From positions 97,995 to 161,994 of the forward strand of contig JAPXMY010000003.1 of NCBI GenBank assembly GCA_033808805.1: 64,000 nt of DNA. Reading direction: 5' to 3'. The stretch is from UBA1783 sp033808805. GTDB taxonomy: Bacteria; Bacillota_I; Bacilli_A; Erysipelotrichales; Erysipelotrichaceae. This document shows, piece by piece, positions 43,653 to 51,593 of the stretch (position 1 is the first letter of the stretch; every line of letters starts with the position of its first letter). A program made the translations under genes and the position numbers. Below the pieces are notes generated by a model. The model did no database searches, was not told where the DNA came from, and was given only the letters and a program-made list of their open reading frames with translations.

Positions 43653-43942
43653 CTTGGTAAAAGAATTTTAGGTTCTTTGACATTCTTTTTATAAAGTACA
43701 ATTTTTCGGCCTAATTGACTGACGATTTCACTCTTTGTTTCACTGGCAATTTCAACAGCTAACTGTTCTGGTGTTGCCTCTGAAGTATTTAAAACCGAAA
43801 TCTTGACCAGTTCATGAGCTGTCAATCCTTCAATTACTGAAGTTATTACGTTATCGGTTAAGCCATTTTTACCGACTATAATTGTTGGTTTCAAAGTATT
43901 GGCTAAACCTTTCAAATATTGTTTTTGATTCTTTTTTAACAT
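43649..43942 (-). CDS. yhbY: YhbY family CRM-domain RNA-binding protein
   Basis: Small 50S-assembly associated protein of 97 aa made of one CRM domain: LKGLANTLKPTIIVGKNGLTDNVITSVIEGLTAHELVKISVL with the GxxG-like GKNG loop, and a C-terminal VSQLGRKIVLYKK. It lies between yqeH and the NTase-YqeK fusion, as in Bacillota generally (aroE, usually in between, is missing). Confidence 0.95.
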   Translation of the reverse strand: MLKKNQKQYLKGLANTLKPTIIVGKNGLTDNVITSVIEGLTAHELVKISVLNTSEATPEQLAVEIASETKSEIVSQLGRKIVLYKKNVKEPKILLPR

Positions 43943-44992
43943 TTAAATCATTGCCTTTCTAACATTTACATTAATTTGAGGAGCAGTATAGATTACTACC
44001 TCTGCTTTTTCACTGATAATAGTTACAAAACCTAAACCTGAAATGAAATATTCATTTTTTCCCTTATTGATAAAATAATGTTTTTTCATATCTGAAAAGT
44101 TTCTGCAACTTTCCAGGACAGGGACAAGTTCCTTCCCATAATTATTGTTCCAGAATTTATCCGCATTTTCAAATTTACTTCTTCTGATTGTCAGCAAATT
44201 AGATACATAAACAATGACATTTGCCTTCTTATTATTTAAAATATCTATTCTAGCCAACCCTCCAATTGACAGACTTTGGTTTTCCATCAGTTGATATACA
44301 AGGGGCCTTATCTTCTTAACTGGAACAACTGTTTTTAATTGTTTATTACTCAGATACATTTGCATCGAGCCCTCGGGAATAATACCGACAGTATCAATTA
44401 TATGATAATCATCAGTTATTATTTCGTTGAAATTTATCGTTGTTGCCGGATATCTGTTTACAGTAACTACCTTATCTTGCAAAAGATGATTTATAATCGT
44501 ACTTTTCCCTACATTTGCCAGACCAGTCATGACAACAGGTTTACTTTCAATATTGATATAATCATTAAAAACTCCAATAAAATCATCATTTACTCCACGA
44601 GTAATTATCGCCTTGGATTTAATATCTAATTTTTTTATTCGCTTTAATACATATTCACCTAGTTTTTCATAGTTAATCTTAGCTGGAAGAAGATCACATT
44701 TATTCAATATGATGTTACAACTATGCTGACGATAAAAATCTACTAAAACGCTATTTAAAGAACTATCTAAATCAAAAATGTCAATTATCCAGACAAAATT
44801 ACCGTCCAATTTATTTAATTGTTCAATTAGTAAATCATTGTCAGGTAGAAAATCATTTTCCTTGTGCTGATCATAATGAATCATTTTGAAACATCTCTGA
44901 CAATAATCCATCTTTAAATCTATGACATAACCTATTTCATCCTGGTTAGTATTCTGCAGCAAAACCCCACAGCCTAAACACTTGTTTTCCAT
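43943..44992 (-). CDS. yqeH: Ribosome biogenesis GTPase YqeH
   Basis: Circularly permuted GTPase needed for 30S assembly, 349 aa. A treble-clef zinc finger (CLGCGVLLQN...YCQRCFKMIHY) comes first, then the permuted G motifs NKCDLLP (G4), GLANVGKSTIINHLL (G1) and DTVGI (G3), and a C-terminal RNA-binding region. The frame includes two upstream TTG codons at 44998 and 44995; I prefer the ATG at 44992, though TTG 44998 has the better ribosome-site spacing (AGGA). Confidence 0.95.
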   Translation of the reverse strand: MENKCLGCGVLLQNTNQDEIGYVIDLKMDYCQRCFKMIHYDQHKENDFLPDNDLLIEQLNKLDGNFVWIIDIFDLDSSLNSVLVDFYRQHSCNIILNKCDLLPAKINYEKLGEYVLKRIKKLDIKSKAIITRGVNDDFIGVFNDYINIESKPVVMTGLANVGKSTIINHLLQDKVVTVNRYPATTINFNEIITDDYHIIDTVGIIPEGSMQMYLSNKQLKTVVPVKKIRPLVYQLMENQSLSIGGLARIDILNNKKANVIVYVSNLLTIRRSKFENADKFWNNNYGKELVPVLESCRNFSDMKKHYFINKGKNEYFISGLGFVTIISEKAEVVIYTAPQINVNVRKAMI

Positions 44993-44998
44993 CAACAA

Positions 44999-45955
44999 TT
45001 ACATCCTGGTAAAAAGATAGTACACTAACAAGACTATATTGCCAATAACCAAAGCTACAATAATCATCGTTAATAGAGAAATAATATTTTCTTCTTTCTC
45101 TTCTTTAAGGAATTCCAATTCTTCCTGTTCCAGTTCAGATTGTTCATCAATCTTTTGCTTTTCAATTTCTTTGTAAATATAATTCGCTTTCTTTAAATCT
45201 TTTGAATCTACCTGATCAGTCACAACCAGCTGCGGTACGCCCTGAGTATTCAAATAGGAACTTTCAGACTGTTCAATATACATCATTTGTGTATTAGTCA
45301 AATCAACAGAAACCGCTACATCTTCAGTTATGACATCCTGTGAAACTTTTTCCAAGTGTACTTCTTCTTTTTCAGGTTGAATTTCTTCTTCTACAATTTC
45401 CTGCTGTACTGATTCTTCAGCTTTTTCTTCCACATTTTCTGTTTCTCTGAGTTTTTTCATTGATAAAGTGTCATATATAACATCAATAACATCCTGTGGT
45501 TTTTCTTCACTTATAATTTCATCATCTTCAACAATTATTTCATATTCTATTTCATTTTCTTTTATATCAATTTCTTTTTCTTCTATGACTTCATCTGTTT
45601 CATCAGTTGCATCTTCATCATCTATTCCGATGAACTCTAGTTCACTTGAATCTGTAAATTCATAGTTATCATCTTCAATTTCTTTATCAGATAAAACATA
45701 TTCATCAATTTCTTCATCACTTAATGTCTCATAATCTTCTTCTTCAAGTTCATCAACAGAACCTTTCTTTTTATAAACAAATTGAACAATTATCAATATC
45801 ACCGCAATTATTAAAGATGGAATGGCAATAAAAAGCTGATAAAGAGAATTTTCCAGTAGATAGACTCCATTATAGTAAGTTATTAATAGAAAACATCCCA
45901 TAAATAAAGCAGCATATATGCATATCAAAACTATTAAACGTGAAAATCTATTCAT
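44999..45955 (-). CDS. Acidic membrane protein of unknown function
   Basis: 318 aa, no recognised family. Two membrane spans lie at the N-terminus (about 8-30 and 36-60), followed by a very Glu/Asp-rich region of some 220 residues with almost no hydrophobic clusters, and one more span at the C-terminus (IISLLTMIIVALVIGNIVLLVYYLF). The acidic part should face one side and be disordered or coiled. ATG 45955 has GGAGG at 7 nt; the one at 45961 is too close. It directly follows parC and precedes yqeH in the same operon, an unusual place. Confidence 0.7.
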   Translation of the reverse strand: MNRFSRLIVLICIYAALFMGCFLLITYYNGVYLLENSLYQLFIAIPSLIIAVILIIVQFVYKKKGSVDELEEEDYETLSDEEIDEYVLSDKEIEDDNYEFTDSSELEFIGIDDEDATDETDEVIEEKEIDIKENEIEYEIIVEDDEIISEEKPQDVIDVIYDTLSMKKLRETENVEEKAEESVQQEIVEEEIQPEKEEVHLEKVSQDVITEDVAVSVDLTNTQMMYIEQSESSYLNTQGVPQLVVTDQVDSKDLKKANYIYKEIEKQKIDEQSELEQEELEFLKEEKEENIISLLTMIIVALVIGNIVLLVYYLFTRM

Positions 45956-45957
45956 AG

Positions 45958-48435
45958 TCATACCTCCAAGGTTAATTCTTCAAAGTTTTTTTTGTTTTCT
46001 TTAACTGGAATATCAATAATCTTTACTTCTTCAATTCCACTATAATGATACCAGTTTTCTATTGCAGATGTTGAAAATCTTGAGTCAGCCCCTAATAAAT
46101 TGATATCTTTTGCTTTTAAATTCAAAGGTTCATCATCGGAAATAATACCCAGATCATCTGATAATGAGCTGACTATGACATTTTTAATTTCTGCCGGATT
46201 GGTTTTATTCTTCTTGGCAATCAGTAAACCTTTTGTTGCTCTTCTGGTTTCCTGAATATCTGCAATTTTAATACGCTTTGAATTTCCTTTAGCAGTAAAA
46301 AATACTGCTTCTGTTTTGTTGGAAGAAATAATATCAATTCCTGCCAATCTATCATCTTTGTTTAATCTGACAGCTATTACTCCCTTTGCTCTGGAAGAAA
46401 CATTAGGAATTTCATCTATTGAATATCTTAAGGCATAACCATCTTTTGTTACAATAAGAACTTCATCATTTTCATAAGCTAACTTGGCGTCGACCACCTT
46501 ATCATTATCACTTAAATTCATTGCTAGAGAGCTTCTTGAAGTTCTTACCAGTTTCCAGGAGTTTAAATCTGTTCTTTTAATCATCCCGCCTTCTGAAGCT
46601 GTAATTATCCAGGCATGAGTATTAAAGTCTTTGACAATGTAGGCAGAAACAAACTGTTCAGCATTGTTTACCTTGACATAGTCAGATATATGATTGCCTA
46701 TATCACGCCATTTAGACTCATTTATTTCATATAAAGGCACTAAAACGTACTCTCCAGAAGCGGTAAAAGCCATAAGAGTATCTATCGTATCTGCTTCAAT
46801 AAAGCCAATAAGTTCATCAGTTTCCTTCAATCCAGGAAGATTGCTTTCAGTTGAATTATAAGACCTTAAAGAAACTTTTTTGATATAGCCATCTCTGGTA
46901 AATGAAACCATGATTCTTTCATTGGCAATCATATCTACTTTATCTATAACAATTTCTTCGATCACATCTTCAATTACTGTATATCTTTCATGAGCAAATT
47001 TATCCTTCAGTTCTGTCAGTTCTGTACACAATGCCCTATTTAATGAAACAGGATTGTTGATAATTTCATTTAAAAGCTTCATTTCTTTGACAAGTTGCGT
47101 GTATTCATCTTTTAAAGCGTAGATGTCGGTATTGGTCAAACGATATAATCTCAATTGTACAATTGCTTCAGCCTGTGCTTCTGTAAACTGGAATCTTTCA
47201 ATAAGGTTCTTTTTGGCATCAGCTTTATCTCTGCTGCCACGGATTATCTTGATTACTTCATCCAGCACACTGACAGCTTTTATTAAACCTTCTAATATAT
47301 GACATCTGTTTAAACGCTTGTCAAATTCGTACTTGGTTCTTCTTAAAACAAAATCTTTATAGAATTCAATATAAGCATCAAGCATATCCAGCAAGCCTAA
47401 ATACATTGGTCGATTATTGACAATAGCGACCATATTGTAATTGTAATAAACCTGCAAGTCAGTATTTTTATATAAATAATTTAAAATAAGATTTACATCT
47501 GCATCTTTTTTGATATCAACAACTATTTTCAAACCATTTCTATCTGATTCATCTCTGACATCAATAATACCATCCAGTTCCTTATTATAACGAATATCAT
47601 CAATCTTTTTAACAATATTGGTTTTAACTACTTCATAAGGTATTTCTGTGACTACCAGCTGCTGTATTCCGCCTTTAACTTTTTCAACAGTCACTTTACT
47701 TCTGATAACTATTCTTCCCTTTCCAGTAGTAAAGGCTTCTTTTATACCATCAATTCCCTGAGCTATTCCCTTGGTTGGAAAATCAGGTCCTTTTATTATT
47801 TTCATCAAGTCTTTGACAGTGCTTTCTGGATTGTTGATACGATAAATTGTCCCTTCTATTACTTCTTTCAAGTTGTGAGGAGGTATATTTGTAGCATAAC
47901 CGGCAGCAATACCGGTAGAACCATTTACCAACAGATTTGGATATCTTGCTGGTAAGACTGTAGGTTCATTTTCTGTATCATCAAAATTTGGCGTCCAAAC
48001 TACAGTATCCTTATCAATATCTTCCAGTAAGGTAGAAGAAATTTCTGCCAGTCTAGCTTCAGTATAACGCATAGCAGCTGCTGGATCATCATCAATTGAA
48101 CCATTGTTACCATGCATTTCAATTAAAGTATGATTGACTTTCCAATCCTGAGAAAGTCTAACCATTGCATCATAAATAGAACTATCACCATGCGGATGAT
48201 AATTACCGATTACCAAACCAACTGTTTTAGCACTCTTCCTGTAAGGCTTTTCATGGGTATTGCCATCTTTGTGCATAGCGTATAGAATCCTTCTTTGAAC
48301 AGGTTTCAAGCCATCTCTGGCATCAGGCAAAGCTCTTTCCTGAATAATCGTTTTAGCATACTCTCCATAACGATCACTTATCAGATCTTTTAAAGGAAGT
48401 TCTAATATTTTCTCTTCAATTATTTTCTTTTTCAT
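45958..48435 (-). CDS. parC: DNA topoisomerase IV subunit A
   Basis: Cleavage subunit of the decatenase topoisomerase IV, 825 aa. Quinolone-region sequence LVIGNYHPHGDSSIYDAMVRLSQDW and active-site Tyr in AAAMRYTEARL are present, then a coiled coil and C-terminal beta-pinwheel blades. I place the start at the ATG at 48435, 1 nt after the parE stop and with GGAGG upstream; the frame opens 9 codons earlier inside parE. Paired with parE. Confidence 0.97.
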   Translation of the reverse strand: MKKKIIEEKILELPLKDLISDRYGEYAKTIIQERALPDARDGLKPVQRRILYAMHKDGNTHEKPYRKSAKTVGLVIGNYHPHGDSSIYDAMVRLSQDWKVNHTLIEMHGNNGSIDDDPAAAMRYTEARLAEISSTLLEDIDKDTVVWTPNFDDTENEPTVLPARYPNLLVNGSTGIAAGYATNIPPHNLKEVIEGTIYRINNPESTVKDLMKIIKGPDFPTKGIAQGIDGIKEAFTTGKGRIVIRSKVTVEKVKGGIQQLVVTEIPYEVVKTNIVKKIDDIRYNKELDGIIDVRDESDRNGLKIVVDIKKDADVNLILNYLYKNTDLQVYYNYNMVAIVNNRPMYLGLLDMLDAYIEFYKDFVLRRTKYEFDKRLNRCHILEGLIKAVSVLDEVIKIIRGSRDKADAKKNLIERFQFTEAQAEAIVQLRLYRLTNTDIYALKDEYTQLVKEMKLLNEIINNPVSLNRALCTELTELKDKFAHERYTVIEDVIEEIVIDKVDMIANERIMVSFTRDGYIKKVSLRSYNSTESNLPGLKETDELIGFIEADTIDTLMAFTASGEYVLVPLYEINESKWRDIGNHISDYVKVNNAEQFVSAYIVKDFNTHAWIITASEGGMIKRTDLNSWKLVRTSRSSLAMNLSDNDKVVDAKLAYENDEVLIVTKDGYALRYSIDEIPNVSSRAKGVIAVRLNKDDRLAGIDIISSNKTEAVFFTAKGNSKRIKIADIQETRRATKGLLIAKKNKTNPAEIKNVIVSSLSDDLGIISDDEPLNLKAKDINLLGADSRFSTSAIENWYHYSGIEEVKIIDIPVKENKKNFEELTLEV

Positions 48436-48436
48436 A

Positions 48437-50362
48437 TTAGTTATCCTCCAGCAGGTATCCATCTTCTAAAGTAAATGTGACATACGATTCTATCCATTCT
48501 CTTCTGATAGCAGCATTATCACCCATCAGGGTAGTAAATCTTTTATCGGTCGAATAATTGTCGTCAATTCCTACCTGTATTAAAGTCCTTGTTTCAGGGT
48601 TCATAGTCGTTTCCCATAATTGATCAGCATTCATTTCACCTAAACCTTTATAACGCTGAATTTCGACTTTACCATATTTTTCTTTCAGGGCGATAAGCTG
48701 GTCTTCATTGTAGGCATAAAAGAATTCCTTACCCTTGCTGACCTTATACAGCGGTGGTAAAGCAATATAGACCATTCCTGCATCTATTAATGGGCGCATA
48801 TAGCGGTAAAAGAAAGTTAAAAGTAAAACCTGAATGTGTGAACCATCGACATCTGCATCAGTCATAATTATAACTTTACTATAGTTAGAATCTTCAACAT
48901 CAAAGGAATCACCAATTCCAGCTCCGATAGTCTGAGTTAAAGTATACAGTTCTTCATTTTTATTAATATCAGCAAGCGTAGCTTTTTCGGTATTCAAAAC
49001 CTTTCCTCTTAAAGGTAGTATGGCCTGATATTTAGAATCCCTTCCCTGCTTGGCACTTCCACCAGCTGAATCACCTTCAACTAGAAATAATTCTTTTACT
49101 TCCGCATCCTTGGATTGAGCAACAGCCAGTTTACCGGATAGTGATCTTTCATCTTTTTTGTTTTTCTTACTTACCCTGGCCAGTTCTTTAGCCTTACGCG
49201 CTGCTTCTCTGGCTGCTGCGGCTTTAATCATTTTACCGATTAAATCGTTAGAAAGCTCTTTATTTTCATCTAGAAAATAAGCTAATTTTTCTGAAATAAG
49301 ATTGTCAACTACTGTTCTGGCTTCTGGGGTACCAAGTTTTGATTTGGTCTGTCCTTCAAACTGTAATAAATTTTCAGAGATATTAACCGAAATAATACTG
49401 GTCAGTCCTTCTCTTATATCACTGCCTTCCAGGTTTTTATCCTTCTCTTTTAATAAACCGCTTTTTCTGGCATATTCATTAAAACATTTTGTGAAAGCTG
49501 TTTTGTAGCCTACTTCATGAGAACCTCCAAAAGGAGTTCTGACATGGTTAACAAATGAGTATGAATTTTCTTCATAAGAATCGGTATATTGAAAAGCAAT
49601 ATCAACAGTTATATTTTCGGTTCCACCATTAAACATTACAACTGGAGAAAGCGTTGTCTTATCTTCGTGCAGATAAGCCATAAAAGCTTCTAAACCATTT
49701 TCATAATAGAACTCATCCTGCTGATTGCTTCTTTCATCTTTTAAAACAATCTTTAGTCCGCCCATTAAAAAGGCACTTTCTCTTAACCTTTGTTTAATGG
49801 TGGCATAATTATAGTCAATACGATTGAAGATTTTCTTATCAGCTAAAAATCTTACTTTACTCCCTGTCTTATTAGTGTTACCTAAAACTTCCAGTCTGCC
49901 AATTTTAGAACCACCTTTTTCAAACATCATACGATAACTTTTGCCCTGATAATTAGTTGTAACTTCCAACCACTCGCTTAAAGCATTTACCACAGAAGCC
50001 CCAACTCCATGCAGTCCTCCAGCAACCTTATATCCCTGTTCACTGGAAAACTTACCACCTGAATGCAGTTCGGTAAAAATAACCTGCAAAGTTGAAACAC
50101 CACTGGCATGTTTACCAGTTGGCATTCCTCTTCCTTCATCCTCTATGCAAATCACATTGTTTTTTTCAATTGTTAATTTAATACAATCACCAAAGCCGTT
50201 TAAAGATTCATCGATAGCATTATCCATGATTTCCCAAACTAAATGGTGCAGACCATATTGGTCAGTTGATCCAATATACATCCCTGGTCTTTTTCTTACA
50301 GCTTCTAAACCTTTTAAGATTTGAATACTGCTTTCATCGTAAGATTTTACATTTTTGGCCAT
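48437..50362 (-). CDS. parE: DNA topoisomerase IV subunit B
   Basis: ATPase subunit of topoisomerase IV, 641 aa. GHKL ATPase motifs (EIMDNAIDESLNGF, EDEGRGMPTG, AGGLHGVGASVVNAL), QTKSKLGTPEAR, and the Toprim domain with FLVEGDSAGGSAKQGRD and IMTDADVDGSH. ParE rather than GyrB because it precedes parC and lies divergent to plsY, the standard Bacillota layout. Confidence 0.96.
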   Translation of the reverse strand: MAKNVKSYDESSIQILKGLEAVRKRPGMYIGSTDQYGLHHLVWEIMDNAIDESLNGFGDCIKLTIEKNNVICIEDEGRGMPTGKHASGVSTLQVIFTELHSGGKFSSEQGYKVAGGLHGVGASVVNALSEWLEVTTNYQGKSYRMMFEKGGSKIGRLEVLGNTNKTGSKVRFLADKKIFNRIDYNYATIKQRLRESAFLMGGLKIVLKDERSNQQDEFYYENGLEAFMAYLHEDKTTLSPVVMFNGGTENITVDIAFQYTDSYEENSYSFVNHVRTPFGGSHEVGYKTAFTKCFNEYARKSGLLKEKDKNLEGSDIREGLTSIISVNISENLLQFEGQTKSKLGTPEARTVVDNLISEKLAYFLDENKELSNDLIGKMIKAAAAREAARKAKELARVSKKNKKDERSLSGKLAVAQSKDAEVKELFLVEGDSAGGSAKQGRDSKYQAILPLRGKVLNTEKATLADINKNEELYTLTQTIGAGIGDSFDVEDSNYSKVIIMTDADVDGSHIQVLLLTFFYRYMRPLIDAGMVYIALPPLYKVSKGKEFFYAYNEDQLIALKEKYGKVEIQRYKGLGEMNADQLWETTMNPETRTLIQVGIDDNYSTDKRFTTLMGDNAAIRREWIESYVTFTLEDGYLLEDN

Positions 50363-50387
50363 AAATAAAACACCTCAATACATAAAT

Positions 50388-50431
50388 ATTATATCATAAA
50401 AATTGCATCCTTTTTTTAACTAATATATAAT
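50388..50431. promoter_or_regulatory. Divergent parE and plsY promoters
   Basis: Plus strand: TTGCAT (50403-50408), 17 nt, TATAAT (50426-50431), 18 nt before the plsY ATG. Minus strand: extended -10 TGATATAAT (hexamer 50388-50393), 25 nt before parE. Confidence 0.6.
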
Positions 50432-50449
50432 ATTAATCGGTGATAAAAT

Positions 50450-51046
50450 ATGAAAGTTATTATTTTTGCAATTTTAAATTATATTGTCGGTTCTATTCCC
50501 TGGGCCCTTGTTATTGGTAAAGTGTTTTATAATACCGATGTCAGAAAACATGGTTCAGGAAATCTGGGCGCTACTAACACTGGAAGAACATTGGGCAAGA
50601 AAGCTGCTATTGCCGTAGCAGTTCTGGATGCCCTGAAGGGATTTTTCATGTTTTTAATTTTATCCAGATTTGATTATAAAACAGCTTGTTTAACAAGTAT
50701 CTTTGTGGCTGTTGGACATTGCTATCCTCTATTTGCCAATTTTAAAGGTGGAAAAGCTGTGGCTACTACCTTCGGTATAATCCTGGCTCTTTCGATATAT
50801 AGTTTAAAATCATTTCTTTTAGGTTTTTTACTGCCACTTGGAATTTGGCTTTTGATAACTAAGATGACTGAATATGTTTCTCTGGCCTCTCTTATCAGTG
50901 TGCTTACAGCAGTAGTCATTTCTGCTTTTATCAATCACAGCTATGTAACACTTTCTTTATTATTGATCTGGCTTTTTGTTGTCTATAAACATAAAGACAA
51001 TATTCAAAGACTGATTAAAGGAACTGAAAATAAAAGAAACTATTAA
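50450..51046 (+). CDS. plsY: Glycerol-3-phosphate acyltransferase PlsY
   Basis: Integral membrane enzyme that transfers acyl from acyl phosphate to glycerol 3-phosphate, the first step of phospholipid synthesis. The 198-aa protein has about five membrane spans and the three conserved loops GSIPWALVIGKV, RKHGSGNLGATNTGRTLG and GHCYPLFANFKGGKAVATTFG. GGTGAT ribosome site. Acyl phosphate would come from PlsX, which is not in this window. Confidence 0.97.
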   Translation: MKVIIFAILNYIVGSIPWALVIGKVFYNTDVRKHGSGNLGATNTGRTLGKKAAIAVAVLDALKGFFMFLILSRFDYKTACLTSIFVAVGHCYPLFANFKGGKAVATTFGIILALSIYSLKSFLLGFLLPLGIWLLITKMTEYVSLASLISVLTAVVISAFINHSYVTLSLLLIWLFVVYKHKDNIQRLIKGTENKRNY

Positions 51047-51072
51047 AAAATGGACTCCGGTCCATTTTTATT
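51046..51072. terminator. Bidirectional terminator, plsY and relE
   Basis: AAAAATGGAC (51046-51055), TCCG loop, GTCCATTTTT (51060-51069). The convergent relE gene ends within it. Confidence 0.85.
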
Positions 51073-51316
51073 TTGTAATATTTATTTTTAAAATTATCAG
51101 TTTTTTGTCTTCAATTAATATTAGCAGTCTGAATCTTCCAACAACAAATTTATAATGACCAAACAAGATGTTCTTAAGTGGTTTGCCTAAAAGTCTGGGG
51201 GCATTTGAACCTTCCAGATTTTTTTTGAGCCAACCTAAAAGGATTACTCTTTCAGCATCATCCAGCTGGTTTAACTGATGATAGGCAAACTTTGAAAAAT
51301 AGACACGAAAGTTCAT
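51068..51316 (-). CDS. RelE/ParE-family toxin
   Basis: 82-aa toxin of the RelE/ParE superfamily, with the fold pattern FRVYFSKFAYHQLNQLDDAERVILLGWLKKNLEG, then GKPLKNILFGHYKFVVGRFRLLILIEDKKLIILKI. RelE members cut mRNA at the ribosome; conserved GxYRfRvGdYRvl-like GHYKFVVGRFRLLI is present with Arg. It directly abuts the antitoxin gene upstream. Presumably neutralised and autoregulated by that partner. Confidence 0.88.
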   Translation of the reverse strand: MNFRVYFSKFAYHQLNQLDDAERVILLGWLKKNLEGSNAPRLLGKPLKNILFGHYKFVVGRFRLLILIEDKKLIILKINITK

Positions 51317-51532
51317 TTACTTATTCCCTTTTACAACATCATTCAAACTGTATAGTTTTTTATTTTCAGTGTAAAGTTGTAAACTTTCATCAAAATCTTT
51401 AATATCTACTTCGTTTTCTATCTTTTCGATTACTGCAGTTCTAATTAATTCAGATACAGTAATACCATGAAATTTTGCATAATCTCTAAATAATTTTTCT
51501 TCTTCTTTTGTTACTCTTAATGATATAGCCAT
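51317..51532 (-). CDS. RelB/RHH-type antitoxin
   Basis: 71-aa protein that starts AISLRVTKEEEKLFRDYAKFHGITVSELIRTAV, a ribbon-helix-helix DNA-binding domain of the RelB/DUF6290 type. The C-terminal half (DIKDFDESLQLYTENKKLYSLNDVV) is the toxin-binding tail. It is the first gene of the pair and likely represses its own promoter. It ends exactly where the toxin begins. Confidence 0.88.
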   Translation of the reverse strand: MAISLRVTKEEEKLFRDYAKFHGITVSELIRTAVIEKIENEVDIKDFDESLQLYTENKKLYSLNDVVKGNK

Positions 51533-51593
51533 ATTTTCTCCTGTCTAACATTGTATTACAACTCTTTATACCTTAATTATACAACAATTTTAC

